From positions 124,001 through 188,000 of the forward strand of contig OMZE01000004.1 in the NCBI GenBank assembly GCA_900315455.1: a stretch of 64,000 bases of DNA, given 5' to 3'. A program made the position numbers and the translations under genes. Origin of the DNA: an uncultured Prevotellaceae bacterium (GTDB lineage Bacteria; Bacteroidota; Bacteroidia; Bacteroidales; Bacteroidaceae). Positions 8,683-19,976 of the stretch are shown here, piece after piece (positions within the stretch are counted from its first letter, which is position 1; the number at the start of each line of letters is the position of its first letter). Under the pieces are notes generated by a model. The model was not told the DNA's origin, searched no databases, and worked only from the letters and a program-made list of their open reading frames with translations.

Positions 8683-8715
8683 ATTGTTATTTCCTTTTTT
8701 ATATTATCTTATTGA

Positions 8716-11700
8716 TTAGAATGACACCTGGATACCACCCATGATGGTGCGTGCAGGCGAATAAGCGTTCACACCACCCGAGTTGGTGCCGGCGAAAGAG
8801 TAGCGTGGGTCGAGACCCTTACGTTTGCTCCAGAAGTAGATGTTCTCACCCTGACAGTAGATACGCACCTTGCTGAGGTAAATCTTGCTGGTCAGAGAGC
8901 GCGGGAGTGTATAACCCACGGTGAAACTCTGGAAGTTGAGGTACGACGCATCGGTGAGGAAGCGTGTAGAGCGCGAAGAGGTGTAGAGGTCGTTGAACTG
9001 CCAGCGGGGGATGCTGGAACCAGTGTTCTCCAGACTCCAGGAGTCAAGCACGTCCTTGTGGTAGGTCTGTCCGTTGCCAGAGGTAGCCACGTTGGTCATC
9101 AGGCTCATGTAGCGGTTGTCGTAGAGATTGCCGCCCAACTGGAAGTCGAAGACAGCGCTGATGTCGAAGTCGTAAATCTTCACCGTAGTGGAGAAACCGC
9201 CGGTCACGTCAGGCAGAGTAGTGCCTTGTGCATAGTAGGTGGCCATGTTCCAGTCGGTGGTCTTTTCATTGCGCTGCTTACCAGGCTTGGTGGTGCTCAT
9301 GGTCAGATTGCCGGAATCATCAGTATACAGCAGGTCGGTGTCTTGCCAGTAGAGGGCACGGCCCTGCTCGTCAAGTCCGGCGAATTCGGGGAGCATGATG
9401 TTGTAGAGGGGCTGTCCTTCCTCATACCACAGAGAAGAGTTACTGCCGGAGTGGCTCTCGCGGAAACCGCCGTTGAGTTTGGTCTTGGTCTCAGGGAGTT
9501 TCAGAATCTTCGTGGCGTTGTGGGACAGGTTGGCTGTGATGTTCCACACAATGTTCTTCGTACGGAAGATGTCACCGCTGACCACGAGTTCCACACCAGT
9601 GTTGCGGATATCGCCAAGGTTGCCGTAGTAGCCACGTGTACCGTAACTCTCGGGGATGGAGAGCCAGAACAACTGGTCGGCCACCTTCTTCGAGTATACA
9701 TCGAGGTTACCAGTGAAGCGTCCACGCCAGAAACTCCATTCCACACCCACGTTGAAGTTGGTGGTTGTCTCCCAGGTGATGTCCTCATTGCCAAGACGGT
9801 TGAACGAGGGAAGCATACCGGTGGAGCCCTTCGAGAGTGAGTAGAGGTCGGTGTAGGCCCAGTTGCCGATACCGTCGTTACCCTGCTGTCCGATAGACAC
9901 CTTGAGTTTCAGTTCGTCAATCCAAGAGCGGGTGTTCTCCATGAAGGTCTCTTTCGAAATCATCCAGGCAGCGCCCACACTCCAGAAGTCACCCCAACGG
10001 TGGTCGGGATGGAAGCGGCTGGAAGCATCACGACGATAGGATACAGAAGCAAAGTATTTCTGGTCGTAGTTGTAGAGGGCATTGCCAAACCATCCTTCCA
10101 CGTTATACTCCGTTGTGTAACTGTGTGAGTCGTAACGGTTGCTGAACGCGTTGATTTCGGGAATTTCGGGCGAGAAGCCCTTGGTGGCCAGAGCCTGGAG
10201 ATATTTTGTGGTGTTCTTATACCACTCGTGACCCAACATCACCTGCACGTCGTGCACACCGAAGAGTTTGTGGAAGTTCAGCGTCTGCACGTAGTTCTGA
10301 CGCATGTATGTAGTGGTATTCTTGTCGAGGTTGGCGTTGTCCGAAGCCGACGGACCGTAGAACGGGTTACCATAGATGCTGCCTTGAGTCTGTGCGATAT
10401 TGATGTTGTTGTTCGAATTGAACTTCAGCCAACTGGTGATGTCGACATCCACAGTGAAGGCGCTAGAAAACATATTGCTGACAGTCTCTGCTACATTGTA
10501 TTTGTTGGCACCAATGGGGTTACCGGTGGCGAGGAACAGACGGGTACCATTGCCGGGGAAGTTGGTTGAAGGTACACCATAGTCATACTGCAGGTGTCCG
10601 TACTGGTCGGTGCGGATAACAGGGTTGCCGTTCTGGTCGAGCGTACGCACGAAGAGCGGATAGATGGGAGCAATCATCGAAGTGTAGTAGGCCATGTTGT
10701 TCGAGCCCAGCGAACTGACGGAGAAGTTGGGGTTCTCTTCCATGTTGCTGTGCACGAAACCTACGTTGGCACCCACACGCAGCCATTCCTTGGCCTGATA
10801 GTCTGCCTTCAGACGGCCGGAGAAACGCTCGTAGTTGGAGTTGTCGATAATACCTTCTTCATTCAGGTAACTGGCAGAAGCGTAAAAACTGCTCTTGGTA
10901 GAGCCACCGCTCACGTTGACGTTGTACTCCTGACGGAAACCGTCGTGGTAGGCGGCATCCTGCCAGTCGTCGGGCAGAATGTAATAAGTCTCGCCGTTGA
11001 ATGTATAGGAACGTCCAAGAGTGGCATTAGGGTTGAGTTTGCCATCCAGACCGATGAGATACTGACCTACAGGAACGGTGTAGGGGTTGTACTGCAAGCC
11101 CCACTGCTGACCAGTGATGATGCGGTCGTTCACCCATTTGTTGGCAGCAGCATTATCGAGGCCATTGGCCACGGCGTAGTTGTAGAACTGCTTGTAATAA
11201 ACCTCCATGAACTGTGCGGGATTGGTGATGGTCTCATAGTCCTGCACGGCACGGCTGTTGGAACCCCACTTCATGTCGACATTCACGATGGCATCCGAGG
11301 TCTTGCCCTTCTTGGTGGTGATAAGAATCACACCGGCGGCACCACGGGCACCGTAGAGGGCTGCCGAAGCGGCATCCTTCAGCACGGTAATGCTCTCGAT
11401 ATCATCCTGAGGGATGTTGGAAAGACTGCCACTGTAGGGAGCACCGTCGATGACCACGAGGGGCTCGGTATCAGCATACATAGAGGCGATACCACGAATG
11501 TGGATACTACCCTGCGAAGCACCGGGCTGACCGCTCGAACCACGAATCTGCAGACCAGGGACAGAGCCCACGAGGGCATCGGCCACGTTGGTGGTGATTT
11601 TCTGACTCAGTTCATCGGCTCCCACCACAGCGGCAGAACCCGTGAACGAGGAACGTTTCTGGGTACCGAAAGCCACCACAATCACCTCGTCGAGGGCTTG

Positions 11701-11991
11701 TTGGTCGCTGGTGAGCACGATACGCATGTTGGGTCGTGCACTCACCTCAAGCGGTTCCATTCCCACATAGGTGATGCGGAGAACGCTCCTTCCACTCGGC
11801 ATGGTGAGACTGAACTTGCCGTCTACGTCAGTAACCGTTCCTGTCTGGGTGCCAACGACAAGAATCGTTGCGCCCACGACCGGCTCACCGTCGTCAGCGG
11901 AAACTACGGTTCCCTTGACGGCCATCTGAGCGCATGCCAATCCTGTTGACAAGATCAGGCACGCGAAAAACATAGTTAACTTTTTAATCAT
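8716..11991 (-). CDS. SusC/RagA-family TonB-linked outer-membrane protein
   Basis: TonB-dependent oligosaccharide transporter forming a lidded channel with SusD. From the ATG at 11991 it has 1091 residues: signal peptide MIKKLTMFFACLILSTGLACA, a carboxypeptidase-regulatory-like domain (about 22-100, 'VKGTVVSADDGEPVVGATI'), a plug with the SusC signature 'EPLVVIDGAPYSGSL...SITVLKDAASAALYGARG', then a ~850-residue barrel ending GGIQVSF with terminal Phe. I prefer the ATG at 11991 over a GTG four codons upstream because AGTGAGAGAG precedes it. First gene of a three-gene unit behind a perfect promoter. Substrate unknown. Confidence 0.95.
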   Translation of the reverse strand: MIKKLTMFFACLILSTGLACAQMAVKGTVVSADDGEPVVGATILVVGTQTGTVTDVDGKFSLTMPSGRSVLRITYVGMEPLEVSARPNMRIVLTSDQQALDEVIVVAFGTQKRSSFTGSAAVVGADELSQKITTNVADALVGSVPGLQIRGSSGQPGASQGSIHIRGIASMYADTEPLVVIDGAPYSGSLSNIPQDDIESITVLKDAASAALYGARGAAGVILITTKKGKTSDAIVNVDMKWGSNSRAVQDYETITNPAQFMEVYYKQFYNYAVANGLDNAAANKWVNDRIITGQQWGLQYNPYTVPVGQYLIGLDGKLNPNATLGRSYTFNGETYYILPDDWQDAAYHDGFRQEYNVNVSGGSTKSSFYASASYLNEEGIIDNSNYERFSGRLKADYQAKEWLRVGANVGFVHSNMEENPNFSVSSLGSNNMAYYTSMIAPIYPLFVRTLDQNGNPVIRTDQYGHLQYDYGVPSTNFPGNGTRLFLATGNPIGANKYNVAETVSNMFSSAFTVDVDITSWLKFNSNNNINIAQTQGSIYGNPFYGPSASDNANLDKNTTTYMRQNYVQTLNFHKLFGVHDVQVMLGHEWYKNTTKYLQALATKGFSPEIPEINAFSNRYDSHSYTTEYNVEGWFGNALYNYDQKYFASVSYRRDASSRFHPDHRWGDFWSVGAAWMISKETFMENTRSWIDELKLKVSIGQQGNDGIGNWAYTDLYSLSKGSTGMLPSFNRLGNEDITWETTTNFNVGVEWSFWRGRFTGNLDVYSKKVADQLFWLSIPESYGTRGYYGNLGDIRNTGVELVVSGDIFRTKNIVWNITANLSHNATKILKLPETKTKLNGGFRESHSGSNSSLWYEEGQPLYNIMLPEFAGLDEQGRALYWQDTDLLYTDDSGNLTMSTTKPGKQRNEKTTDWNMATYYAQGTTLPDVTGGFSTTVKIYDFDISAVFDFQLGGNLYDNRYMSLMTNVATSGNGQTYHKDVLDSWSLENTGSSIPRWQFNDLYTSSRSTRFLTDASYLNFQSFTVGYTLPRSLTSKIYLSKVRIYCQGENIYFWSKRKGLDPRYSFAGTNSGGVNAYSPARTIMGGIQVSF

Positions 11992-12171
11992 AAACTCTCT
12001 CACTAATTAATAATAAATGTATAGTAATTATTCTATTATTTCCTTGTAGTGCAAAAAACCGAAGTGCTACACCTGTTTGCGCAGCAAAAATGATGTTTGT
12101 AGTTACCCATTAAGTCAAATTACCTATAAAATACCTTGAAAGAAGTCTTTGGTTTTGCTTATTATCAAATG

Positions 12172-12202
12172 CAAAAGTACGAAAATATTTCAACTAAACA
12201 AA
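12172..12202 (-). promoter_or_regulatory. Consensus promoter of the SusC operon
   Basis: Minus strand TTTG (12202-12199), 19-nt spacer, TACTTTTG (12179-12172). Start of transcription near 12165 gives a 5' leader of about 170 nt. That leader (11992-12165) is AT-rich; I see no recognisable riboswitch or hairpin in it. Confidence 0.75.
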
Positions 12203-12260
12203 AAAATAATTAAAAAATGTGTCTTAAGGGCACAAAAACCGAAGAATTGTTAACTTTTCG

Positions 12261-13163
12261 TTAAAAATTGCCTAACACTGCTTTCGCTTCGTCGGTGAGG
12301 TAGGGCTGCATGATGTCATAGGGGATGGTGAACACCGGGTCGCCCCAGTCGAAAGGACAAATGTCGTAGATGGAATAATGAAAACGCACACCATCGCGCA
12401 CGAGATAGGGCGGAAAAGTGGGCATGGGCATGAGACTGAGGTCGGTGGTGCAGATTTCTTCCAACTTGGCATCGCTGGTAATTTCAAAATAGGTCTTCAG
12501 CCCCTCGCGCACATGCACATACAGCAGACTGTCCATACCCTGCACCACGTTGCCGAGCCGATGACCGTCGGCTGCGGCAAAGGTGACACCATAGTCGGAA
12601 TACTCACCGTGGGCGCCATGGGTGATATAGGAGTAGCGGTAGACCTCGTAGGTGACGAAACGGTCGTTGGCACACACAAGACGTATCTCCATGCCTTCCT
12701 CGGGGGCATCGTCCTTGCTCACGCTGCTGATACCCATCTGTTCAAGGGTCTTGGAAAGCACCTGCTGGCGTTCGTCACAATAGGCCCTCACCAGGAGCAT
12801 CGGGTCATCGGCCACGTGGGCGGTGTCATTCTCGAACAGCGTGTTTCTCATCCACTCCTTCACTGATGCCACCAAGTGCTGAGGGCCCGACACGGGATAG
12901 TCGAGATACACGTCGCAACGCCCTGTCTTTCCCGTAAGGGAATACTTGAAGGAGTCGGTGGCGAAAGGTTTTGGGGAAAGGCTGGAAGAATCGGAGGATC
13001 CGGGATTTCCAGAGTCTCCAGGATTTCCGGAGGTTCCGGAAGGACTGGAGGAATCGGCATCGCCCTGGCACCTGCTGCAGCATGGCAGGAGCATCGTGGC
13101 TAGAATGACGAGGTACACCGACAGTAGCCTCATCAGGCCATTAGCATTGGAGGATTCTTTCAT
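12261..13163 (-). CDS. DUF3298-type lipoprotein
   Basis: From the ATG at 13163 (300 residues): signal peptide with lipobox LLPC (Cys28), a low-complexity Ser/Pro/Gly/Asp linker (about 34-61) made by a 9-nt repeat, then a domain with 'VYLDYPVSGPQHLVASVKEWM', 'SYITHGAHGEYSDYGVTF', 'DLSLMPMPTFPPYLVRDGVRFHYSIYDICPF' and 'TIPYDIMQPYL', which resembles the DUF3298/DUF4163 (RsiV-like) family found in anti-sigma factors and envelope lipoproteins. An earlier in-frame TTG at 13220 lies in an AATTGAA array and is unlikely. Function unknown; it probably sits in the periplasm or outer membrane. Confidence 0.75.
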   Translation of the reverse strand: MKESSNANGLMRLLSVYLVILATMLLPCCSRCQGDADSSSPSGTSGNPGDSGNPGSSDSSSLSPKPFATDSFKYSLTGKTGRCDVYLDYPVSGPQHLVASVKEWMRNTLFENDTAHVADDPMLLVRAYCDERQQVLSKTLEQMGISSVSKDDAPEEGMEIRLVCANDRFVTYEVYRYSYITHGAHGEYSDYGVTFAAADGHRLGNVVQGMDSLLYVHVREGLKTYFEITSDAKLEEICTTDLSLMPMPTFPPYLVRDGVRFHYSIYDICPFDWGDPVFTIPYDIMQPYLTDEAKAVLGNF

Positions 13164-13208
13164 ATCTGAGACTTTCGCAACTATTGAAATATGATGTGTG
13201 AAGAAGGA

Positions 13209-13243
13209 TTCAATTTTCAATCTTCAATTTTCAATCTTCAATC
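13209..13243. repeat. 7-nt tandem repeat, TTCAATT/C x5
   Basis: TTCAATT, TTCAATC, TTCAATT, TTCAATC, TTCAATC. It covers the last codons of the rRNA methyltransferase gene (..IED-stop), so the array has invaded or generated the gene end. It is the reverse complement of the array at 4321. Confidence 0.85.
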
Positions 13244-14058
13244 GGGCGAAGCCCGGAGCGCTGCCTTACCGCCTCGAAGAGAAGAATGGCGGCACTGACT
13301 GAGACATTGAGCGAGTCGAGACGCCCGAGCATGGGGATGCGGATATGGGCGTCGGCTGCCTCACGCCATTGCTGGGTGAGACCGGTAGACTCCGTGCCCA
13401 TGACGATGGCGGTGGGCCTACGCATGTCGGTATGGTAATAAGGCAGGGAGTCTTGCAACTGAGCGGTGAGGATGGCGATGCCTTTCGACTGGAGAAACTT
13501 GATGCAGGAGGCGGAGTCGCAGGCCACACAGGGCACGGTGAACACCGCGCCGATGGAACTGCGGATGAGGTTGGGGTTGTAGAGGTCGGTGAGAGGGTCG
13601 CACACCACCACGGCGTCGGCAGCGGCGGCATCGGCACTGCGCAGCACCGCACCGAGGTTGCCGGGTTTCTCCACACTCTCAAGCACCACGACAAGAGGAT
13701 GGTCGGAGAGGTGCAGGTCGTCGAGCGTGAGGTGGCGTGTACGAACGATGGCCACCACCCCTTCCGTACTGCCACGATAGGCTATCTTCTCATACACATA
13801 TCCGCTCACGGTGAATACCTGGGGCTCCTTCTCTGCCGACGGCAATGCGTGGAGAAGTGGGGCGAGGTCTTCTTCCCTGAGGAAGTCGGGGCACACGAAA
13901 AGGGTTTCTACCTGAAAACCTGCCGAAATGCAATGACGCAACTCACGCAGCCCTTCTACCACAAAGCATCGGGCCTGACGGCGCTCCGACGACTTCTGCT
14001 GTAATGCCAGAAGCCGCTTCACCTTGGGGTTTTGAACGCTGGAGATATCTGTCGTCAT
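13231..14058 (-). CDS. SpoU/TrmH-family RNA 2'-O-methyltransferase (RlmB-like)
   Basis: 275 residues. N-terminal L30e-like substrate-binding region ('SSVQNPKVKRLLALQQKSSERRQARCFVVEGLREL') followed by the SPOUT domain with motif 1 'EKPGNLGAVLRSADA', motif 2 'IVMGTESTGL' and motif 3 'IPMLGRLDSLNVSVSAAILLFE', the SAM-binding knot. Methylates ribose 2'-OH in rRNA (or tRNA) with SAM; RlmB (23S G2251) is the closest guess, but RlmB, TrmH and TsnR types cannot be separated by eye. The last codons lie in a 7-nt tandem repeat. Confidence 0.9.
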   Translation of the reverse strand: MTTDISSVQNPKVKRLLALQQKSSERRQARCFVVEGLRELRHCISAGFQVETLFVCPDFLREEDLAPLLHALPSAEKEPQVFTVSGYVYEKIAYRGSTEGVVAIVRTRHLTLDDLHLSDHPLVVVLESVEKPGNLGAVLRSADAAAADAVVVCDPLTDLYNPNLIRSSIGAVFTVPCVACDSASCIKFLQSKGIAILTAQLQDSLPYYHTDMRRPTAIVMGTESTGLTQQWREAADAHIRIPMLGRLDSLNVSVSAAILLFEAVRQRSGLRPIED

Positions 14059-14108
14059 AGATGGTGTTCTTACGGAGGAAGGAATAACTGGGAAAGAATA
14101 GGCTCTCC

Positions 14109-14942
14109 TTATTCGGCGAGCCGGAAGCCGATATCATCGGCCCAGTGCGTCGAAGGACTGGCCTGACGGTCGTCTATCAGACAATGGTTGGCGAAATCAA
14201 GGTATCCCCCACCCCGCAGCACTTGTTCGTCGCCGTCGGTGGAAGCGGAGCGCTGACCCTGGCCACCACTCACCGTGCACCATTCGCTCACATTGCCGCT
14301 CATATCATAGATGCCCAGTTCGTTGGGCCATTTCCCTTTCACATTGTGGGCCCTGTTGCTGCTGTTGTTGCAATACCAACCCACGTCTTCAATGTTGTAG
14401 CCTCCTGCCAGAGGGGTGTTGCGGCTTTTCACGCCACCACGGGCAGCAAACTCCCACTCCTCTTCCGTAGGCAGACGGAAATGGCGGCGGGTGATGGCAT
14501 TCAGGCGCATCAGGAAAAGCCCGATGTCTACATAGCGCACTCCCTGGACGGGCTTGAGAGGACCTTTGTCACGCGAGGGGTTATAGCCCATCAGGGCTTC
14601 CCACAGTTGTTGGGTGACTTCTGTCTCACCAATATAGAAGTCATGGAGGGGATATTCCTTCACCTCCACAATAGCACCGAGGGAGTCTATAGGCGGAGCC
14701 TTCTCCACAACCTTGCGCAAGGTGCCGCCCTTCACGGTAATCATCCTGAACTCCAAACCGTCTACATGGCATGCATATCCTTCCACATTACCCACAGGAC
14801 CTGGCACGAATGCCATGGTATCGGCAGGCGGGGGAACAGGAATAGCCTGCTCCTGGGCATCACATCCCATACTCACGGCGAGCATCATCACGCCCGCCAA
14901 CATCTTTCTCGTCTTAACAAATTTGTTCACTGAAAAAGCCAT
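14109..14942 (-). CDS. SUMF1/FGE-like domain lipoprotein
   Basis: From the ATG at 14942, 277 residues. Signal peptide with lipobox VSMGC (Cys27). Formylglycine-generating-enzyme fold: 'FRMITVKGGTLRK', 'FYIGETEVTQQLWEALMGYNPS', 'RLPTEEEWEFAARGG', 'ELGIYDMSGNVSEWC', 'VLRGGGYLDF' and terminal 'DIGFRLAE'. In Bacteroidetes such lipoproteins are often non-catalytic or T9SS (GldJ/K-like) accessory proteins; nothing here proves FGE activity. A likely -7 box (TAATTTTG, 14968-14961 minus) lies just upstream, without a clear -33. Confidence 0.8.
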   Translation of the reverse strand: MAFSVNKFVKTRKMLAGVMMLAVSMGCDAQEQAIPVPPPADTMAFVPGPVGNVEGYACHVDGLEFRMITVKGGTLRKVVEKAPPIDSLGAIVEVKEYPLHDFYIGETEVTQQLWEALMGYNPSRDKGPLKPVQGVRYVDIGLFLMRLNAITRRHFRLPTEEEWEFAARGGVKSRNTPLAGGYNIEDVGWYCNNSSNRAHNVKGKWPNELGIYDMSGNVSEWCTVSGGQGQRSASTDGDEQVLRGGGYLDFANHCLIDDRQASPSTHWADDIGFRLAE

Positions 14943-15087
14943 TTGTCTTGATATTGGCTGCAAAATTAGTTAAAAATTCCGAATAAAATATACCATTACA
15001 CAAAGAATTGCGTTTTCTATTGTAAAACAAGGGCATCTCAAAAAAGAAGCGAAGACCATCACTACACCAAGAAAACGGCCTTTCTTC

Positions 15088-15118
15088 TTGCTCACCTAAC
15101 AAAAAATGTGTATTTTTG
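15088..15118 (+). promoter_or_regulatory. Promoter of the type B sorting-domain gene
   Basis: TTG (15088-15090), 20-nt spacer, TATTTTTG (15111-15118). The ATG at 15131 would be only about 10 nt after the start of transcription, giving a near-leaderless mRNA. Confidence 0.5.
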
Positions 15119-15130
15119 CGGCAAAGAAAA

Positions 15131-15874
15131 ATGAAAAGACTTACCATCATACTATCCCTCATGTGTCTTGCCATAGCACAGGCCATGGCGCAAGACAACC
15201 CCTCCATTAACCCTACAGCAGAGTTCACCGACAGTGAGCAAAAGACGGAGGAAGGCACCGAGTATTCGGGGTCGGCACCTGTAGTGGCTCATTTCAAGGC
15301 CAACGCTTCCAACGTTGGCGCATGGAATGCTTATTACGAATGGCGTTTCTGGCAGGAAGGGGAGGATGGCAGCAAAGACTCTCCCTACCTCATCCGTTAC
15401 GAAGAAGACACCGACTATACCTTTACGAAGGCGGGCACACACAGCATCGTGCTGCATGCCATCTTCACACAGGGCAACGACACCATCGCCTATACACAAG
15501 ACTACTGGGACGAGGTGGGACCGCTGCGCGTGACCATCAGCGAGAGCAAACTCGACATGCCCAATGGCTTCTCGCCCAATGGCGACGGCATCAACGATGT
15601 TTACAAAGCCAAGGAGGGATACCAGAGCCTGGTGGAATTCCGAGCCATTATCTTCAACCGCTGGGGACAGAAAATCTACGAATGGACAGACCCGGCAGGG
15701 GGATGGGACGGCACGTTCCACGGACAGGACGTGAAACAAGGCACTTATTTTGTGGATGTGGTGGCCAAGGGTGCCGACGGACGACGCTACCATATCAGGC
15801 GCGACGTGAACCTGCTTCGGGGATACAGCGAAACAGGAAGTTCGTCGGGCGGTGGGGGCGGCTCTACCGAATAA
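15131..15874 (+). CDS. Small secreted protein with T9SS type B (CHU_C) sorting domain
   Basis: 247 residues. Signal peptide MKRLTIILSLMCLAIAQAMA, a PKD-like domain of ~110 residues ('ADSTEY..VAHFKANAS...YEWRFWQEGEDG...GTHSIVLHAIF'-type strands), then the 'gliding motility-associated C-terminal' domain: 'MPNGFSPNGDGINDVYK', 'AIIFNRWGQKIYEWTDPAGGWDGTF', 'GTYFVDVVAKGADGRRYH', 'DVNLLRG'. In known type B substrates the domain ends at the protein end; here a low-complexity Ser/Gly tail (SSSGGGGGSTE) follows. A very short passenger is unusual. The upstream ATG-like start at 15116 is not needed, since the signal peptide begins at 15131. Confidence 0.8.
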   Translation: MKRLTIILSLMCLAIAQAMAQDNPSINPTAEFTDSEQKTEEGTEYSGSAPVVAHFKANASNVGAWNAYYEWRFWQEGEDGSKDSPYLIRYEEDTDYTFTKAGTHSIVLHAIFTQGNDTIAYTQDYWDEVGPLRVTISESKLDMPNGFSPNGDGINDVYKAKEGYQSLVEFRAIIFNRWGQKIYEWTDPAGGWDGTFHGQDVKQGTYFVDVVAKGADGRRYHIRRDVNLLRGYSETGSSSGGGGGSTE

Positions 15875-15896
15875 TGATACCTGAATCTTCCTACTG

Positions 15897-18734
<2,838 letters not shown>

Positions 18735-18765
18735 TTGTTTTCCTTATTTTTCAATGCTATACATC

Positions 18766-19854
18766 CTACTGGCAGATTTCCCTTGCCAGTTCATTCAATG
18801 TCAGACATTGTTCCCTTGATATGACAAGCCGCTCATTATGGTGTTGCCAAGGCGACATGATGAGCAGATGGCCTTTCGCACAGGCTTCATAAAACTCACC
18901 ATGAGGACGGCTAAATGCCGTCAGTCCGTTTTCTACTAACAGGATAATAGGGTACCTCGCATCAAACAGCGCTCGCATAATGGCTTTCTCGCCTTTGGAA
19001 ATAGCCGGCGATACATGAACGACGCCATCCCGGGCCATAAGCAGAGCTTTTTGGGTCTGTTTTCGGAGTTCTTCTTCCGATATGCTTCGCGAGCATTGCA
19101 CAGCCATCTTTTCTGGCACGTCAAGAAGGAAGCGATTGCCCAGAGTGCTATAGGTGTGACTGCCATAATGGATGTCGAACTGCACACGGAACAGATGAGG
19201 GAATTCCTTACGCATCAGCAGCCTACGGGGGTTGTCTTTCAGGTATTGCTTCCAATTCTCCAATTGCCCTTCTTGATAGAGAATGCGGTCGTTGAAACCC
19301 GGGGAGAAAAGGAAGCCTGAATGGGGATGGCTGGACTTTGGTTGCGACACAGTCGCAACATACTGAACGGCCTGAGTATGATCCGACAGAGGAGAAGAAA
19401 CCGACTGGGAAAAGGGAGCCGGTTGTGGAGAGGTTTTTGGGGTGTCGTAGCCCAGTTTCCGGTATGCACGGTTGCAGCCTGTTTTGAAGCCCTTCATTAC
19501 TTGTCCGAGATGGGCTGTCATTGCTTCCGTTACAAAAAGAATGCCGTGGAGATGGTCAGGCATTACCTGTAGGGCGACTATCTCAATTTCTGGATAATAC
19601 TTGGGAATGCCCCACCACTCCTCTTTCACTACCCTTCCAAGTGCAGACAATTCTACCCGTGGGACATCAGGAGAGAGAGGATCAGCGTCACTTCTGCCCG
19701 CAAGTCTTCCCAAGAGGGGTCTCTTCCCCTCCACCACCATGGTAATCATATACATACACCGCCCAGCATAATCATGCCCTATCTTACGCCGGAGCATTGA
19801 CTCCCGCTTCTCCCCCGCATAAGATTTCTGCCGCTCAAAAGTATCCTTGTCCAT
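18766..19854 (-). CDS. RAYT-like (Y1/IS200-type) transposase with extra C-terminal domain
   Basis: 362 residues from the ATG at 19854. The N-terminal half has the HUH-transposase pattern of REP-associated tyrosine transposases: 'CMYMITMVVEGKRPLLG', 'EIVALQVMPDHLHGILFV' (HLH metal site), 'MKGFKTGCNRAYRK', 'GFNDRILYQEGQLENWKQYLKDNPRR'. From ~residue 215 a second domain follows ('ALLMARDGVVHVSPAISKGEKAIMRAL..YPIILLVENG'), which looks like a Rossmann/DprA-like fold. Palindromes resembling REP elements lie upstream (19944) and inside the gene (19341). The frame continues to 19965, but that part is repeat-derived. Family call good, activity unknown. Confidence 0.75.
   Translation of the reverse strand: MDKDTFERQKSYAGEKRESMLRRKIGHDYAGRCMYMITMVVEGKRPLLGRLAGRSDADPLSPDVPRVELSALGRVVKEEWWGIPKYYPEIEIVALQVMPDHLHGILFVTEAMTAHLGQVMKGFKTGCNRAYRKLGYDTPKTSPQPAPFSQSVSSPLSDHTQAVQYVATVSQPKSSHPHSGFLFSPGFNDRILYQEGQLENWKQYLKDNPRRLLMRKEFPHLFRVQFDIHYGSHTYSTLGNRFLLDVPEKMAVQCSRSISEEELRKQTQKALLMARDGVVHVSPAISKGEKAIMRALFDARYPIILLVENGLTAFSRPHGEFYEACAKGHLLIMSPWQHHNERLVISREQCLTLNELAREICQ
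19341..19359. repeat. REP-like palindrome inside the RAYT gene
   Basis: GTTGCGACACAGTCGCAAC: 8-bp arms, 3-nt loop. It encodes part of 'YVATVSQPK' in the transposase. Confidence 0.65.
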
Positions 19855-19865
19855 CTTTTTGGTTA

Positions 19866-19886
19866 TTGGTTCTTGGTTCTTGGTTC
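19866..19886. repeat. 7-nt tandem repeat, TTGGTTC x3
   Basis: Three perfect TTGGTTC units, with degenerate copies up to ~19907, in the spacer before the RAYT gene. This repeat creates the apparent N-terminal extension of the frame. Confidence 0.8.
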
Positions 19887-19943
19887 TTGTTTTTGGGTTC
19901 TTGGTTATTTTCTCTTTCCCTTCTATTAAAAGCCGTCCCGTAT

Positions 19944-19962
19944 GTTGCGACTTTGTCGCAAC
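19944..19962. repeat. REP-like palindrome upstream of the RAYT gene
   Basis: GTTGCGACTTTGTCGCAAC: the same 8-bp arms as the copy at 19341, only the 3-nt loop differs. It lies between comEC and the transposase gene. Confidence 0.65.
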
Positions 19963-19976
19963 CATATCTCACCCCC

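Noticed and set aside
13164-13220. Longer start for the DUF3298 lipoprotein at 13220
   Set aside because: It would be a TTG inside a 7-nt repeat array, and the signal peptide is complete from the ATG at 13163.
19855-19965. N-terminal extension of the RAYT-like protein
   Set aside because: It is encoded by TTGGTTC repeats and a REP-like palindrome, not conserved protein.
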